Assembly: GCA_963721345.1 (NCBI GenBank)
Contig: CAVRIT010000001.1
Span: 1,860,001 to 1,924,000, forward strand
Source of the DNA: JACDAN01 sp963721345
GTDB taxonomy: Bacteria > Actinomycetota > Thermoleophilia > Gaiellales > Gaiellaceae
Reading direction: 5' to 3'
Length of the DNA stretch: 64,000 bases
Below the pieces are notes generated by a model, which saw only the letters and a list, made by a program, of their open reading frames with translations, searched no databases and was not told the origin of the DNA. This document shows, in pieces, positions 51,740 through 60,509 of the stretch (position 1 is its first letter; every line of letters begins with the position of its first letter). The translations under genes were made by a program, and so were the position numbers.

Positions 51740-52248
51740 AGAAGGCGCGAAGCTCCGACGGATTCGGCTTGATCGAGCTCGTGATCGCGATGGTGATCCT
51801 GAACGTCGGGCTCCTCGCGATCATCGCCTCGTTCCAGGCCGGAATCGTCACGCTCGGGCGCGCGAGCCGGGTGACGACGGCGGCCGTGCTGGCCGACCAG
51901 CAGATGGAGCTCTACCGAGCGATCACGCACAACTCGATCCGGCTCGCGTCCGGTTCGATCCCCGGTAGTGCGCCTTACACCACTGACCCCGCGTATACGT
52001 GCGGCGGCTGCTCGACTCAGGTCACCACCCCGACGTGCTCCGGGCCGCCCTATCCGGACGAGTGCAACGCCAGTCGCGGCGTCACCGGAGCGGACAACAA
52101 GACCTACCGGCTGAACACCTACATCCGCGAGGTCACCCCGACCGGTGGCCGCCCCGTCAAGCAGGTGACGATCGTCGTTCGCGACGAGGCGAACCAGAGC
52201 CGCGTCTACGTCCGCCAGGCATCCACTTTCGACCAGTCCACCGGCTAA
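51712..52248 (+). CDS. PilV-like prepilin with repeat-derived leader
   Basis: This 178-residue prepilin has FGLIELVIAMVILNVGLLAI (Glu at +5, cleavage after Gly in SSDGFGLIE) and a globular domain with four cysteines (YTCGGCS, TPTCSG, DECNAS). ATG 51712 was chosen because it gives a leader of normal length (MAESRETFGQKARSSDG), though this leader is encoded by hairpin 1 of repeat T and no RBS is obvious. An upstream ATG at 51562 overlaps the PilP-like gene and would give a 67-residue leader. It resembles PilV/GspI minor pilins. Confidence 0.83.
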   Translation: MAESRETFGQKARSSDGFGLIELVIAMVILNVGLLAIIASFQAGIVTLGRASRVTTAAVLADQQMELYRAITHNSIRLASGSIPGSAPYTTDPAYTCGGCSTQVTTPTCSGPPYPDECNASRGVTGADNKTYRLNTYIREVTPTGGRPVKQVTIVVRDEANQSRVYVRQASTFDQSTG

Positions 52249-52283
52249 AGACGCGTTGACCCGGAACCGATAGCGAGCGAGAA

Positions 52284-53495
52284 GTGGCGGCCTACACCTA
52301 CAGCGCGATCACCGCCGAGGGCGTCGAGCTCACTGGCTCGATCCATGCGCCGGACCGTGACGCCGCGCGCGAGCAGCTCCGCGTCCGCGGCCTGCTTGCG
52401 CAGGACCTCGTAGAGCTTCGGGCCGGCGGCGAGCAGAGCGTTCGCACCGCGTTCAAGAAGATCAAGCCGAAGTCCCTCCAGGTCTTCTCGCGCCAGTTCG
52501 CGACGATGATCGACGCCGGCCTGAGCGTGGTCAGCGCGCTTGTGATCCTCGAGGAGCAGACGGATGACAAGTACCTGGCTGTGATCATCGGCGAGCTTCG
52601 CGCGGACGTGGAAGGCGGCTTGCTGCTCTCGCAGGCCATGGGGCGGCACCCCAAGGTCTTCAGTCGCCTCTACATCGCGATGGTCGAGGCAGGCGAGGCC
52701 GCCGGAATCCTCGATGCGGTGCTCGACCGCGTCGCCTTCCAGATCGAGAAGGAGACGGCGATCAAGCGCCGCGTGAAGGGGGCGATGATCTACCCGACGA
52801 TGGTCCTGATCTTCGCGACCCTCGTCCTGATCGGGATGCTGATGTTCCTCGTCCCGGTGTTCGTGAAGATCTTCGCCGACCTCGGCGGTCAGCTCCCGAC
52901 GCTCACGCAGTGGGTCGTCAACGTCTCGAACTTCCTGCGCGGGAACTACTACATCGTCTTCCCGGCGCTCCTCGTCGTCGGCCTCGGCCTGCGGAGAGGG
53001 AAGCGGACGGAGAAGGGCCGGCAGATCTGGGACCAGATCAAGCTGAAGGTGCCGATGAAGATCGGCGCCGTCGTCCTCAAGGTGACGATGGCCCGCTTCT
53101 CGCGCACGCTTTCGACGCTGATCGCAGCGGGCGTGGACATCATCAAGGCGCTCGAGATCACCGGCCAGACCGCCGGCAACTGGGTCGTCGAGCAAGCGCT
53201 GGCCGACGTCCGAATCGCCGTGCAGGAAGGTGTTCCGATCGCCCAGCCGCTGGCGGACAACCCGGTGTTCCCGCCGATGGTCTCCCACATGATCAAGATC
53301 GGTGAGGAGACGGGAGAGCTCGAGAAGATGCTCGGGAAGGTCGCTGACTTCTACGAGGACGAGGTCGACGCCTCGATCTCGTCACTGACCTCGATCATCG
53401 AGCCCCTGATGATGATCGGCGTCGGGCTGATGGTCGGCGTGATCATCATCTCGATGTACCTGCCGATGTTCAAGATGCTCTCGCTCGTCAAGTAG
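52284..53495 (+). CDS. pilC: Type IV pilus inner-membrane platform protein PilC
   Basis: This 403-residue GspF/PilC protein starts at GTG 52284. Two homologous GspF domains are seen (FSRQFATMIDAGLSVVSALV with QAMGRHPKVFSRLYIAMVEA, and ARFSRTLSTLIAAGVDIIKA with NPVFPPMVSHMIKIGEETGE), and three membrane helices, the last near IEPLMMIGVGLMVGVIIISM. It couples PilB and PilT rotation to pilin insertion or removal. It ends the pilus operon and is convergent with the ABC exporter genes. Confidence 0.94.
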   Translation: MAAYTYSAITAEGVELTGSIHAPDRDAAREQLRVRGLLAQDLVELRAGGEQSVRTAFKKIKPKSLQVFSRQFATMIDAGLSVVSALVILEEQTDDKYLAVIIGELRADVEGGLLLSQAMGRHPKVFSRLYIAMVEAGEAAGILDAVLDRVAFQIEKETAIKRRVKGAMIYPTMVLIFATLVLIGMLMFLVPVFVKIFADLGGQLPTLTQWVVNVSNFLRGNYYIVFPALLVVGLGLRRGKRTEKGRQIWDQIKLKVPMKIGAVVLKVTMARFSRTLSTLIAAGVDIIKALEITGQTAGNWVVEQALADVRIAVQEGVPIAQPLADNPVFPPMVSHMIKIGEETGELEKMLGKVADFYEDEVDASISSLTSIIEPLMMIGVGLMVGVIIISMYLPMFKMLSLVK

Positions 53496-53518
53496 CGAGC
53501 GAGCGAACTGAAGCTCGG

Positions 53519-54304
53519 TTAGATCGACTCGAAGCTTGCGCGGCGCCGACCCTCGAGCTCGAAGAGCTTGAACATGCCGAAAGCCACCGCGGCGTAGACC
53601 GCGCCGATTCCGAGCTCCGTCCAGACGAGGTGGTCGACCGACGACAGCGACGCGCCGTCCGCGATCGCCCGCGCCGCTTCGATCCCATGCGTCAGCGGCA
53701 GCGCCCGAGCGACGTTCTCCATCCACGAGGGCAGCGATTCGAGCGGGATGTTCACGCCGCAGAAGAGCACCAGTGCGTAGACGACGATGTTCGCCAGGAA
53801 GAAGACGTCGCGCACCCGCAGACCGAGCGCTCCCACCACCAGTCCGAGCGACGTGCACGCGAACGCGCTCGCCGCCATCACGACGACCAGGGCGGGGAGC
53901 TGCGAAGCCGCGATGTCGACGTCGAGCAGGAGCCAGCCGACGGCGAAGGCGAACACCGAGGTGAAGATCCCGTTGACGATCAGCGGCAGCGCCCGCCCGA
54001 GGAAGAGCGGCAGCCGGTTCGCCGGGGTGGCCATCAGCTGCGAGAGCGTCTGTGTCCAGCGTTCGCCTCCGACCGTCATCGCCATCCCGTAGATCCCCGC
54101 CATCGCCGAGAGCTGGACGGCGTTGCCGACCACGAAGAACTCGTCGTTCTGAACCTCGGCGAAGCGCCCCATGTAGGCGAAGAAGAGCACCTGGAAGACC
54201 GGCGCGCCGAGCATGGTCGGGATGTAGTACGACCAGTGCATCCAGTTGAACAGCGCGCGGTACGAGAGGTACCCGCCGATGAAGAAGACGCGCAGGTTGG
54301 TCAT
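53519..54304 (-). CDS. ABC-2 type exporter permease, second subunit
   Basis: This 261-residue protein has six membrane helices and the ABC-2 pattern (GGERWTQTLSQLMATPANRL, LFCGVNIPLESLPSWMENVA, ALPLTHGIEAARAIADG). Its ATG overlaps the first permease stop (ATGA). The two different permeases and one ATPase form a heteromeric exporter of the type used for drugs, lipids or polysaccharides; no specificity is visible. Confidence 0.85.
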   Translation of the reverse strand: MTNLRVFFIGGYLSYRALFNWMHWSYYIPTMLGAPVFQVLFFAYMGRFAEVQNDEFFVVGNAVQLSAMAGIYGMAMTVGGERWTQTLSQLMATPANRLPLFLGRALPLIVNGIFTSVFAFAVGWLLLDVDIAASQLPALVVVMAASAFACTSLGLVVGALGLRVRDVFFLANIVVYALVLFCGVNIPLESLPSWMENVARALPLTHGIEAARAIADGASLSSVDHLVWTELGIGAVYAAVAFGMFKLFELEGRRRASFESI

Positions 54305-55071
54305 GTCAAGGAGAGCGTCGCCCGCTCGCGGGCGAGCCGCTCGAAGTGCTGCAGCGTGAAGTGGCCGATCACGAGGTAGACCGCGCCGAGGAGGAGGCAC
54401 ATCCCGATCTCCGCCCACGGGCTGCCGGAGATCGCCGCCTCGCGTAGCGCGGTCACGCCCCAGGTCGGCGCCAGCAGCCACGAGATCGGGCCGACCCACC
54501 CGGGCAGCAGCGAGAGGGAGACGAGCAGTCCGGTAACCAGCCAGACCGGGTACTCGAGGAGGTTCGACAGCGCGTTCGCGTTGCGATAGAGGACGAAGGT
54601 CGACGCGAGCACCAGGCCGAGCAGGCCGAGCCCGATCACCGTGACTGGGAGGGCGACGATGAAGCCCACCGGGTCCGAGACGTGGAGCGGGACGTCGAAG
54701 AAGAGCCATCCCCAGAGGAGCGTCGCGCTGAGGGAGTAGAGGCCGATCGTCGCCGTGGCCAGCGTCAGCGGGACGATCACGAGCAGGAACGGCGGCGGCA
54801 CGGCGATGCAGTACTCGAGCGTCCCCTGCCAGCGCTGCCACTGGATTGCCCCGCCCGAGCCGAAGAGCGTGGACGACCAGATCCCCATCATCCCGGCCCC
54901 GAGCGCGACGTAGAGCAGCGTGCCCTCGCGCGCGCCCGCGCGGAAGAGCAGGTACGCGAGCGACGCGAAGATGATCGGCTGGAGCACCGAGGTGAGGAGG
55001 AAGAACCCGGACAGGGTGAGGCTCTTCACGTGAAAGCGCCAGCCGATCCAGATCAGGCGGAGCGTCCTCAC
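54301..55071 (-). CDS. ABC-2 type exporter permease, first subunit
   Basis: The GTG at 55071 overlaps the ATPase stop (GTGA). The 256-residue product has six helices and family sequences LTLSGFFLLTSVLQPIIFAS, QWQRWQGTLEYCIAVPPPF and LLEYPVWLVTGLLVSLSLLP. The straight reading frame joins it to the ATPase only because of the base at 55233; the corrected frame gives separate, coupled genes. Confidence 0.85.
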   Translation of the reverse strand: MRTLRLIWIGWRFHVKSLTLSGFFLLTSVLQPIIFASLAYLLFRAGAREGTLLYVALGAGMMGIWSSTLFGSGGAIQWQRWQGTLEYCIAVPPPFLLVIVPLTLATATIGLYSLSATLLWGWLFFDVPLHVSDPVGFIVALPVTVIGLGLLGLVLASTFVLYRNANALSNLLEYPVWLVTGLLVSLSLLPGWVGPISWLLAPTWGVTALREAAISGSPWAEIGMCLLLGAVYLVIGHFTLQHFERLARERATLSLT

Positions 55072-56037
55072 CCTTCGGCCACCAGCGTGACGTACACGTC
55101 CTCGAGCGTGGGCTCGCGGCGGGAGATCCGGCCCACGCTTGCGCCGTCGAGCGCCCCGAGGATCGACTGCGTCAACTCGGCGCCGGTCCGGATCTGGACC
55201 GCGAGCACCTGCGCCTGGTCGCGGTCCTCGACGGATCACGGCGGTGACCCCGTCGATCGCGCGGACGCGCTCCACCGTTCCGTCGGGGACACCGAAGACC
55301 TCCACCTCGACGACCGTGCCCTTTCCGACCTCGCGCTTGAGGTCGGCCGGCGTCCCCTGCGCGACGATCTCGCCGCGGTTGATCACCGCGAGGCGATCGC
55401 AGAGCGCGTCGGCCTCGAACATGTAGTGGGTCGTCAGGAGGATCGTCTTGCCGGCATCGGCGAGGGAGGCGATCGTGGCGCGCAGCTCGCGCGCGCCGAC
55501 CGGATCGAGCCCGATCGTCGGCTCGTCCAGGAAGATGACGGGCGGGTCGTGCAACAGCCCGCGGGCGATGTGCAGACGCTGCTTCATGCCGCGCGAGTAG
55601 CCCTCGGCGCGCTCCTGCTCGCGCCCCTTGAGCCCGACGAGCTCCAGCAGGTACTCGATCCTCGGCGCGATCTCCTTGGGCGGGACGCCGTACAGCTCGG
55701 CGAAGTACCGGAGGTTGTCGTAGCCCGAGAGCCGCTCGTAGACCCCGCGCTCGCCGCCGAAGACGTACCCGATGCACTTCCGTACCTCGCGCGCGTCTTT
55801 GACGACGTCGTAGCCGAGAACATGCGCCGTCCCCTTGGTCGGGATCAGGAGCGTGATCAGCATCTTGATCGTGGTCGTCTTGCCGGCGCCGTTCGGTCCG
55901 AGGAGCCCGAACAACTCGCCCCGCTCGATCTCGAAGCTCACGCCGCGGACGGCCTCGACGTCCATCCACTTCCGCTTGAGGACGCCGGTGGACGTTCGGT
56001 AGGTGCGATGGAGGTCCCGTGCCTCGACGACGGCCAT
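55068..56037 (-). CDS. ABC exporter ATP-binding protein, one frame break
   Basis: The ATPase has Walker A GLLGPNGAGKTTTIKM, Q-loop region, signature YSRGMKQRLHIARGLLHDPP, Walker B VIFLDEPTIGLDP and the switch His in LLTTHYMFEADAL. Near 55233 one base (within GG on the plus strand) must be dropped to continue as VEDRDQAQVLAVQIRTGAEL and end normally (SRREPTLEDVYVTLVAEG, stop 55068-55070). This restores 322 residues and the usual GTGA overlap with the permease. Read unshifted, the frame fuses with the permease through an Arg-rich segment. Confidence 0.85.
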
Positions 56038-56060
56038 TGGCCAGAGCCTAGCCTTGTGAG

Positions 56061-56981
56061 GTGGCTTCGAATTCGCAGGTCGAGCTGGCTCTCGAGGGAC
56101 CGGCCGGAGAGCCCGTCGACCTCTGGCGGACGCTCGTCTCGCACGGCGTCGCGTCGCTCCCGCCGGCCGACGTGGACGAAGAGGGCCGGACGATGACCGT
56201 CACCGTTCCCGTGCGGGGAAGCAAGCCGAAGACGATCAGGATCTCGGAAGGCCGGCGGGGTCGAGCGCGGGTCGAGATTCTGGGGCCCGCCGCCGGCGAC
56301 CGGGTCAAGCGCGGAGTGGGGGAGACCGTCCGGCGGATGCTGAACCTCGACGAGGACCTGAGCGGCCTGTACGCGGCCGCCGCCGCGGACGACGGTCTCG
56401 CGTGGGTTCGGGCCGGCGCCGGCCGGATGTTCAGGAGCCCCACCGTCTTCGAGGACGTCGTCAAGACGATCTGCACCACGAACTGCGCGTGGTCGGCCAC
56501 GGTTCGAATGGTCGGGGCGCTCGTCGACGGTCTCGGCGAGCAGTCGGCCGGGCGCCTTGGCCGTGCCTTCCCGACCCCGGAGGCGATGGCGGCGGCGCCG
56601 GAGTCGTTCTACCGCGACACGGTGCGCGCGGGATATCGCGGCGCCTACCTGCGCGCGCTCGCCGCGTCGGTCGCGGACGGATCGCTCGACTTGGAGGTGC
56701 TCCTCGACGCCGCCCCCGACGAGCTGTCCGATGACGAGATCGCGGAGCGGCTGCTCGCGCTACCCGGCGTCGGCCCATACGCCGCAGCTCACGTGATGAT
56801 GCTCCTCGGTCGCCACTCGCGCCTGATCCTCGACTCCTGGACGCGGCCCAAGTACGCGAGCCTGAACGGCGGGCGGAAGCTGGCCGACCGGCAACTCGAG
56901 CGGCGCTTCGCACGCTATGGCCCGCACGCCGGCCTGGCGTTCTGGCTCTTCCTCACCCGCGACTGGGTGAAGGACTCCTAA
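56061..56981 (+). CDS. DNA-3-methyladenine glycosylase/HhH-GPD family protein (AlkA/OGG-like)
   Basis: This 306-residue base-excision repair enzyme starts at GTG 56061. The helix-hairpin-helix is ALPGVGPYAAAHVMMLLG (~230-250), and the catalytic aspartate lies just after in LILDSWTRPKY (~257). The region VFEDVVKTICTTNCAWSATV matches the OGG/AlkA entry helix. It excises damaged bases from DNA; whether alkylated or oxidised bases are preferred is unclear. No GPD-associated FeS cysteines are present. Confidence 0.85.
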   Translation: MASNSQVELALEGPAGEPVDLWRTLVSHGVASLPPADVDEEGRTMTVTVPVRGSKPKTIRISEGRRGRARVEILGPAAGDRVKRGVGETVRRMLNLDEDLSGLYAAAAADDGLAWVRAGAGRMFRSPTVFEDVVKTICTTNCAWSATVRMVGALVDGLGEQSAGRLGRAFPTPEAMAAAPESFYRDTVRAGYRGAYLRALAASVADGSLDLEVLLDAAPDELSDDEIAERLLALPGVGPYAAAHVMMLLGRHSRLILDSWTRPKYASLNGGRKLADRQLERRFARYGPHAGLAFWLFLTRDWVKDS

Positions 56982-57034
56982 CAACCGCGGCGAAAGAGGA
57001 CCGTTTTCCCACGGCGTGCCGTATCTTTCGATGC

Positions 57035-57988
57035 GTGAAACGCCTGCTCGCGGCAATCTTCCTGCTCTCCGTGACGTTGGGCGTCGCCGCGCCCGACGCA
57101 GCGCGGAAGCCGGCGCCGATCGCGGCCGGCGTCAGCATCGCCGGCGTCGAGGTCGGCGGGTTGACCTCCGAGCCCGCCCGGAGACGGGTGGAGCGCGCGT
57201 TCGGCCGCCCGCTGCGGCTCCGCTTCGGCGACAAGCGCTGGCGAATCAGTCCGCGGTATCTCGGGGCCAGCGCGGCTGTCGACGCGGCGGTCGCCCGTGC
57301 CCTCACCTCGGGCCGCTGGGTAAACGTGCCGCTGCGTGTCGGGACGGCGCGCGCACGGATCCGCAACTACGTCCAGCGACTCGACCGCCTCTTCTCGCGC
57401 GACGCGGTTGACGCCACCGTCACCGGCGCGGCGAACGGGCGGCCCGTGTTCAGCGACGCGAAGCCCGGGCTCGCCGTCCGTCGTGACGTGATGACCAACG
57501 CGATCGCCTACTCGCTGAAGACGAACCTGCGGGAGCCGCTGCCGCTGCTCACGAAGAGCGTCCCCCCGAAGATCACGCCGGAGAACTACGGCCCGATCGT
57601 GGTCGTGTCGCGCGAGTCGAAGCGCCTCACGCTGTTCGACGGGCCGCGCGCTGTGCGCACCTTCGGGATTGCGACGGGGACGAAGGAGTACCCGACGCCG
57701 CTCGGCCACTACAGCATCGCCACGATGCAGCAGAACCCCTGGTGGATTCCGCCCCCAGACTCGGACTGGGCCCGCGGCAAGAAGCCCGTCCCGCCGGGCC
57801 CGGGAAACCCCCTCGGCACGCGCTGGATGGGGCTCACCGCGCCGCTCGTCGGCATCCACGGCACCCCCGACGCGGCGTCGATCGGCTACTCGGCTTCACA
57901 CGGATGCATCCGCATGAGGGTGCCCGACGCGGAGGCGCTATTCAACGAGGTCGACGTGGGGACGCCGGTGCTGATCGTCGCGCGGTAG
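57035..57988 (+). CDS. L,D-transpeptidase (YkuD) with peptidoglycan-binding domain
   Basis: This 317-residue exported protein starts at GTG 57035 with a signal peptide (LLAAIFLLSVTLGVAAPDA). Residues ~30-160 resemble PG_binding_4 (VSIAGVEVGGLTSEPARRRV), and ~185-317 are YkuD: IVVVSRESKRLTLFDG, GIHGTPD and the active-site SHGCIRMRVPDAE with catalytic cysteine (~290). It makes 3-3 crosslinks or attaches proteins to peptidoglycan outside the membrane. Confidence 0.92.
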   Translation: MKRLLAAIFLLSVTLGVAAPDAARKPAPIAAGVSIAGVEVGGLTSEPARRRVERAFGRPLRLRFGDKRWRISPRYLGASAAVDAAVARALTSGRWVNVPLRVGTARARIRNYVQRLDRLFSRDAVDATVTGAANGRPVFSDAKPGLAVRRDVMTNAIAYSLKTNLREPLPLLTKSVPPKITPENYGPIVVVSRESKRLTLFDGPRAVRTFGIATGTKEYPTPLGHYSIATMQQNPWWIPPPDSDWARGKKPVPPGPGNPLGTRWMGLTAPLVGIHGTPDAASIGYSASHGCIRMRVPDAEALFNEVDVGTPVLIVAR

Positions 57989-58043
57989 GGCGGCCGAGCG
58001 AGGGTACGATCGCAGGCGGACAGCCGCTACTATCCCCGAGCGC

Positions 58044-58117
58044 GGCGGCGTAGCTCAGTTGGTTAGAGCGTCGGACTCATAACCCGAAGGTCGGTGGTTC
58101 GAATCCACCCGCCGCTA
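58044..58117 (+). tRNA. tRNA-Met (anticodon CAT)
   Basis: The 74-nt cloverleaf has acceptor GGCGGCG/CGCCGCT (G-T at pair 1-72), D arm GCTC/GAGC, loop CTCATAA giving anticodon CAT, and T arm GGTGG/CCACC with TTCGAAT. The anticodon stem lacks the three consecutive G-C pairs of initiator tRNA, so it is probably elongator Met; Ile2 (with lysidine) cannot be excluded. It lies 25 nt upstream of rpmG. Confidence 0.93.
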
Positions 58118-58141
58118 CCTTCCGCGTAAGGAAACGAGGAC

Positions 58142-58309
58142 ATGGCCAGCAAGAGTGGAGTCAGAGTCGGAATCACGCTCGCCTGCACTGAGTGCAGACG
58201 GCGTAATTACCAGACCAACAAGTCGAAGCGGAATACGCCGGACCGCTTCGAGGCGAAGAAGTACTGCCGCTGGTGCAGCCAACACACCGTCCACCGGGAG
58301 ACCCGTTAG
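58142..58309 (+). CDS. rpmG: 50S ribosomal protein L33
   Basis: This 55-residue protein (GVRVGITLACTECRRRNYQT, then KKYCRWCSQHTVHRETR) is the zinc-binding form with two CxxC pairs. AAGGAAACGAGG precedes ATG 58142. It lies between tRNA-Met and secE, the usual order in many bacteria. Confidence 0.95.
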   Translation: MASKSGVRVGITLACTECRRRNYQTNKSKRNTPDRFEAKKYCRWCSQHTVHRETR

Positions 58310-58312
58310 CGA

Positions 58313-58663
58313 ATGGCCCGAAACACTCGCCAGCAGCGCCGCCGGAACCGGCGGAAGCAGGAGGCAGCGGCGGCGCCCGAGGCGCAGGGCGTCTCGCAGC
58401 GCGCCCGGACCCGCCAGCAGCAGGTCCGCCCGGCGCGCGAGGCGCCGAAGACGCAGACCGGTCGCCGCGGCCGGGGCGGCGGAAGCCGCCGCTTCATCTC
58501 CGAGTCGGCAGCCGAGCTGAAGAAGGTCGAGTGGCCGAACCAGCGCCAGGTTCTCACCGGCACCATCGTCGTGATCATCGCGTGCGCGATCGTCGGCACC
58601 TACCTCTGGGCCGCCGACCTCGTGCTCCAGCCGTTCGTGCAACGACTGCTGCTCGGCAACTGA
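58313..58663 (+). CDS. secE: Preprotein translocase subunit SecE
   Basis: This 116-residue protein has a ~60-residue basic, low-complexity N-terminus (Arg/Gln/Ala-rich) before the conserved SecE core: ESAAELKKVEWPNQRQVLTG and one membrane helix (IVVIIACAIVGTYLWAADLV). SecE clamps SecY in the translocon. It starts 3 nt after rpmG. Confidence 0.94.
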   Translation: MARNTRQQRRRNRRKQEAAAAPEAQGVSQRARTRQQQVRPAREAPKTQTGRRGRGGGSRRFISESAAELKKVEWPNQRQVLTGTIVVIIACAIVGTYLWAADLVLQPFVQRLLLGN

Positions 58664-58679
58664 CGGCTGGAGTCGGACG

Positions 58680-59210
58680 ATGTTTCGCTGGTATGTGATC
58701 AACACCTATTCCGGGCACGAGAACAAGGTCAAGGCCAACCTCGAGCACCGGGTCATCTCGATGAACCAGCAGCCGCGCTTCCGCCGCGTGGTCGTGCCGA
58801 CCGAGCAGGTGATCGAGACGAAGGACGGGCAGAAGGTGCAGGCCGAGAAGCGGGTGCTTCCCGGCTACGTGCTGGTGAACATGGATTTGGACGACGACGC
58901 GTGGACGGTCGTCAAGAACACGCCCGGCGTCACCGGCTTCGTGGGCGCGGCCGGCAAGCCGATCCCGCTCTCGCAGCCTGAGGTCGACCGGATCCTGCGG
59001 ACCGGCGCCCAGACCGCCGAGCGCGCCCGCGCCCAGATCGAGTACTCGCTCGGCGAGTCCGTGAAGGTAACCTCCGGCCCGCTTTCGGACTTCGACGGCG
59101 AGATCGTCGACGTCCAGCCCGACGCCCAGAAGCTCAAAGTGCTCGTCGACATCTTCGAGCGGCAAGTCCCGGTGGAGCTCGGGTTCGACCAGGTGAAGAA
59201 GATCGACTAA
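58680..59210 (+). CDS. nusG: Transcription termination/antitermination factor NusG
   Basis: This 176-residue protein has the NGN domain (WYVINTYSGHENKVKANLEH, VLPGYVLVNM, PGVTGFVG) and a C-terminal KOW motif (GESVKVTSGPLSDFDGEIVD). It binds RNA polymerase and links it to Rho or ribosomes. rplK starts directly after its stop. Confidence 0.96.
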   Translation: MFRWYVINTYSGHENKVKANLEHRVISMNQQPRFRRVVVPTEQVIETKDGQKVQAEKRVLPGYVLVNMDLDDDAWTVVKNTPGVTGFVGAAGKPIPLSQPEVDRILRTGAQTAERARAQIEYSLGESVKVTSGPLSDFDGEIVDVQPDAQKLKVLVDIFERQVPVELGFDQVKKID

Positions 59211-59636
59211 ATGGCCAAGAAGGTTCTCACGCTGATCAAGCTCCAGATCCCGGGCGGGCAGGCAAACCCCGCGCCGCCGGTCGGCCCTGCGCTCGGCCAG
59301 CACGGCGTGAACATCATGGAGTTCTGCAAGGCGTTCAATGCGCAGACCCAGCAGGAGAACGGCAGGATCATCCCGGTCGAGATCACGGTCTACGAGGACC
59401 GCTCCTTCGACTTCATCACGAAGACGCCGCCGGCCGCCGTCCTGATCAAGGAGGCGCTGCGGATCGAGAAGGGCTCGGGCGAGCCGAACCGGGAGAAGGT
59501 CGGGCGGCTGACGCGCGACCAGGTCCGGCAGATCGCCGAGACGAAGATGACCGACCTGAACGCCCGCGACGTCGAGCAGGCGATGAAGATCATCGCCGGC
59601 ACGGCGCGCTCGATGGGCGTCGACGTGGCGCCATGA
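59211..59636 (+). CDS. rplK: 50S ribosomal protein L11
   Basis: This 141-residue protein has LIKLQIPGGQANPAPPVGPA, LGQHGVNIMEFCKAFNAQT and the C-terminal RNA-binding part (IAGTARSMGVDV). It contacts 23S rRNA in the GTPase-associated centre. Length is standard. It overlaps rplA by ATGA. Confidence 0.97.
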   Translation: MAKKVLTLIKLQIPGGQANPAPPVGPALGQHGVNIMEFCKAFNAQTQQENGRIIPVEITVYEDRSFDFITKTPPAAVLIKEALRIEKGSGEPNREKVGRLTRDQVRQIAETKMTDLNARDVEQAMKIIAGTARSMGVDVAP

Positions 59637-60373
59637 CGAGCCAGCACGGAAAGAACTACCGGAATGCCCGCGCGGAGATCGACCGCGAGGAGCTCTACAG
59701 CCCGGCGCAGGGCGTTCGGATGCTGAAGGGCTGGCCCGAGCGCAAGTTCGACGAGACCGTCGAGGTGCACTTCAACCTCGGCCTCAACGTCCGCCACGCC
59801 GACCAGCAGCTCCGCGGGACGCTCATGCTCCCGCACGGGACGGGGCGTGACACCCGCGTCGCCGTCTTCGCCGAGGGCGACAAGGCCAAGGAGGCCCAGG
59901 ACGCCGGGGCCGACGTCGTCGGCAGCGCCGACCTCGCGAAGCAGATCGAGGAGGGCTTCGACGACTTCGACGTCGCGATCGCTACGCCGGACCAGATGGG
60001 CAACGTCGGCAAGCTGGGCCGCATCCTCGGCCCGCGCGGGAAGATGCCCAACCCCAAGACCGGCACCGTGACGATGGACGTCGGCAAGGCCGTCTCCGAG
60101 GCGAAGGCCGGCAAGCTCGAGTATCGGACCGACCGCGGGGCGAACGTCCACGTCTCGATCGGCAAGCGCAGCTTCGAGGAGCGCCTGCTCCTGGAGAACT
60201 ACGCCGCGCTGATGGACGAGATCATGCGCGTGAGGCCGGCGGCCGCGAAGGGCCGCTACATCCGCCGGGTTACACTGACGACCACGATGGGGCCCGGGAT
60301 CCATCTCGATCCCGCCCGCACGAAAGGCATCGTCGAAGAGTTGGAGGAGCAGGCAGAACCCGTAACCGCGTAA
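59633..60373 (+). CDS. rplA: 50S ribosomal protein L1
   Basis: This 246-residue protein has the L1 pattern FDETVEVHFNLGLNVRHADQ, the hinge sequence LGRILGPRGKMPNPKTGTV and GKLEYRTDRGANVHVSIGK. It builds the L1 stalk and in many bacteria represses its own operon. A short acidic tail follows the normal end. Confidence 0.97.
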   Translation: MTSQHGKNYRNARAEIDREELYSPAQGVRMLKGWPERKFDETVEVHFNLGLNVRHADQQLRGTLMLPHGTGRDTRVAVFAEGDKAKEAQDAGADVVGSADLAKQIEEGFDDFDVAIATPDQMGNVGKLGRILGPRGKMPNPKTGTVTMDVGKAVSEAKAGKLEYRTDRGANVHVSIGKRSFEERLLLENYAALMDEIMRVRPAAAKGRYIRRVTLTTTMGPGIHLDPARTKGIVEELEEQAEPVTA

Positions 60374-60509
60374 AAGAACGTACCGAGCCGGAGACAGCTG
60401 GCAGTCGTGAGACAGAAGTCCAGCCGAGGCGCGGCCGAGCGAGACAGTCACCTGCCTCAGCTTGGGCCCGCCTGCCGGTGGGCCCGATTCGTTTCGAGGA
60501 GGTGATTCG
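60374..60509 (+). ncRNA. L10 leader (autoregulatory 5' UTR of rplJL) with attenuator-like hairpin
   Basis: The 136-nt space between rplA and rplJ contains the pattern of ribosomal protein L10 leaders: GACAGC and CGAGACAG-type unpaired purine motifs within paired segments. It ends with a 9-bp hairpin (60464-60472 with 60477-60485, loop TGCC) followed by GATTCGTTT, then the rplJ RBS GAGGAGG. L10(L12)4 binding to such leaders represses translation. The call rests on position and motif layout, not on a covariance-model score. Confidence 0.65.

Noticed and set aside
54301..56037. Natural fusion of ABC ATPase and permease in one 578-residue chain
   Set aside because: The joining segment is Arg/Gly-rich nonsense, while the +1-corrected frame gives a normal ATPase C-terminus and a GTGA overlap, so two genes are more likely.
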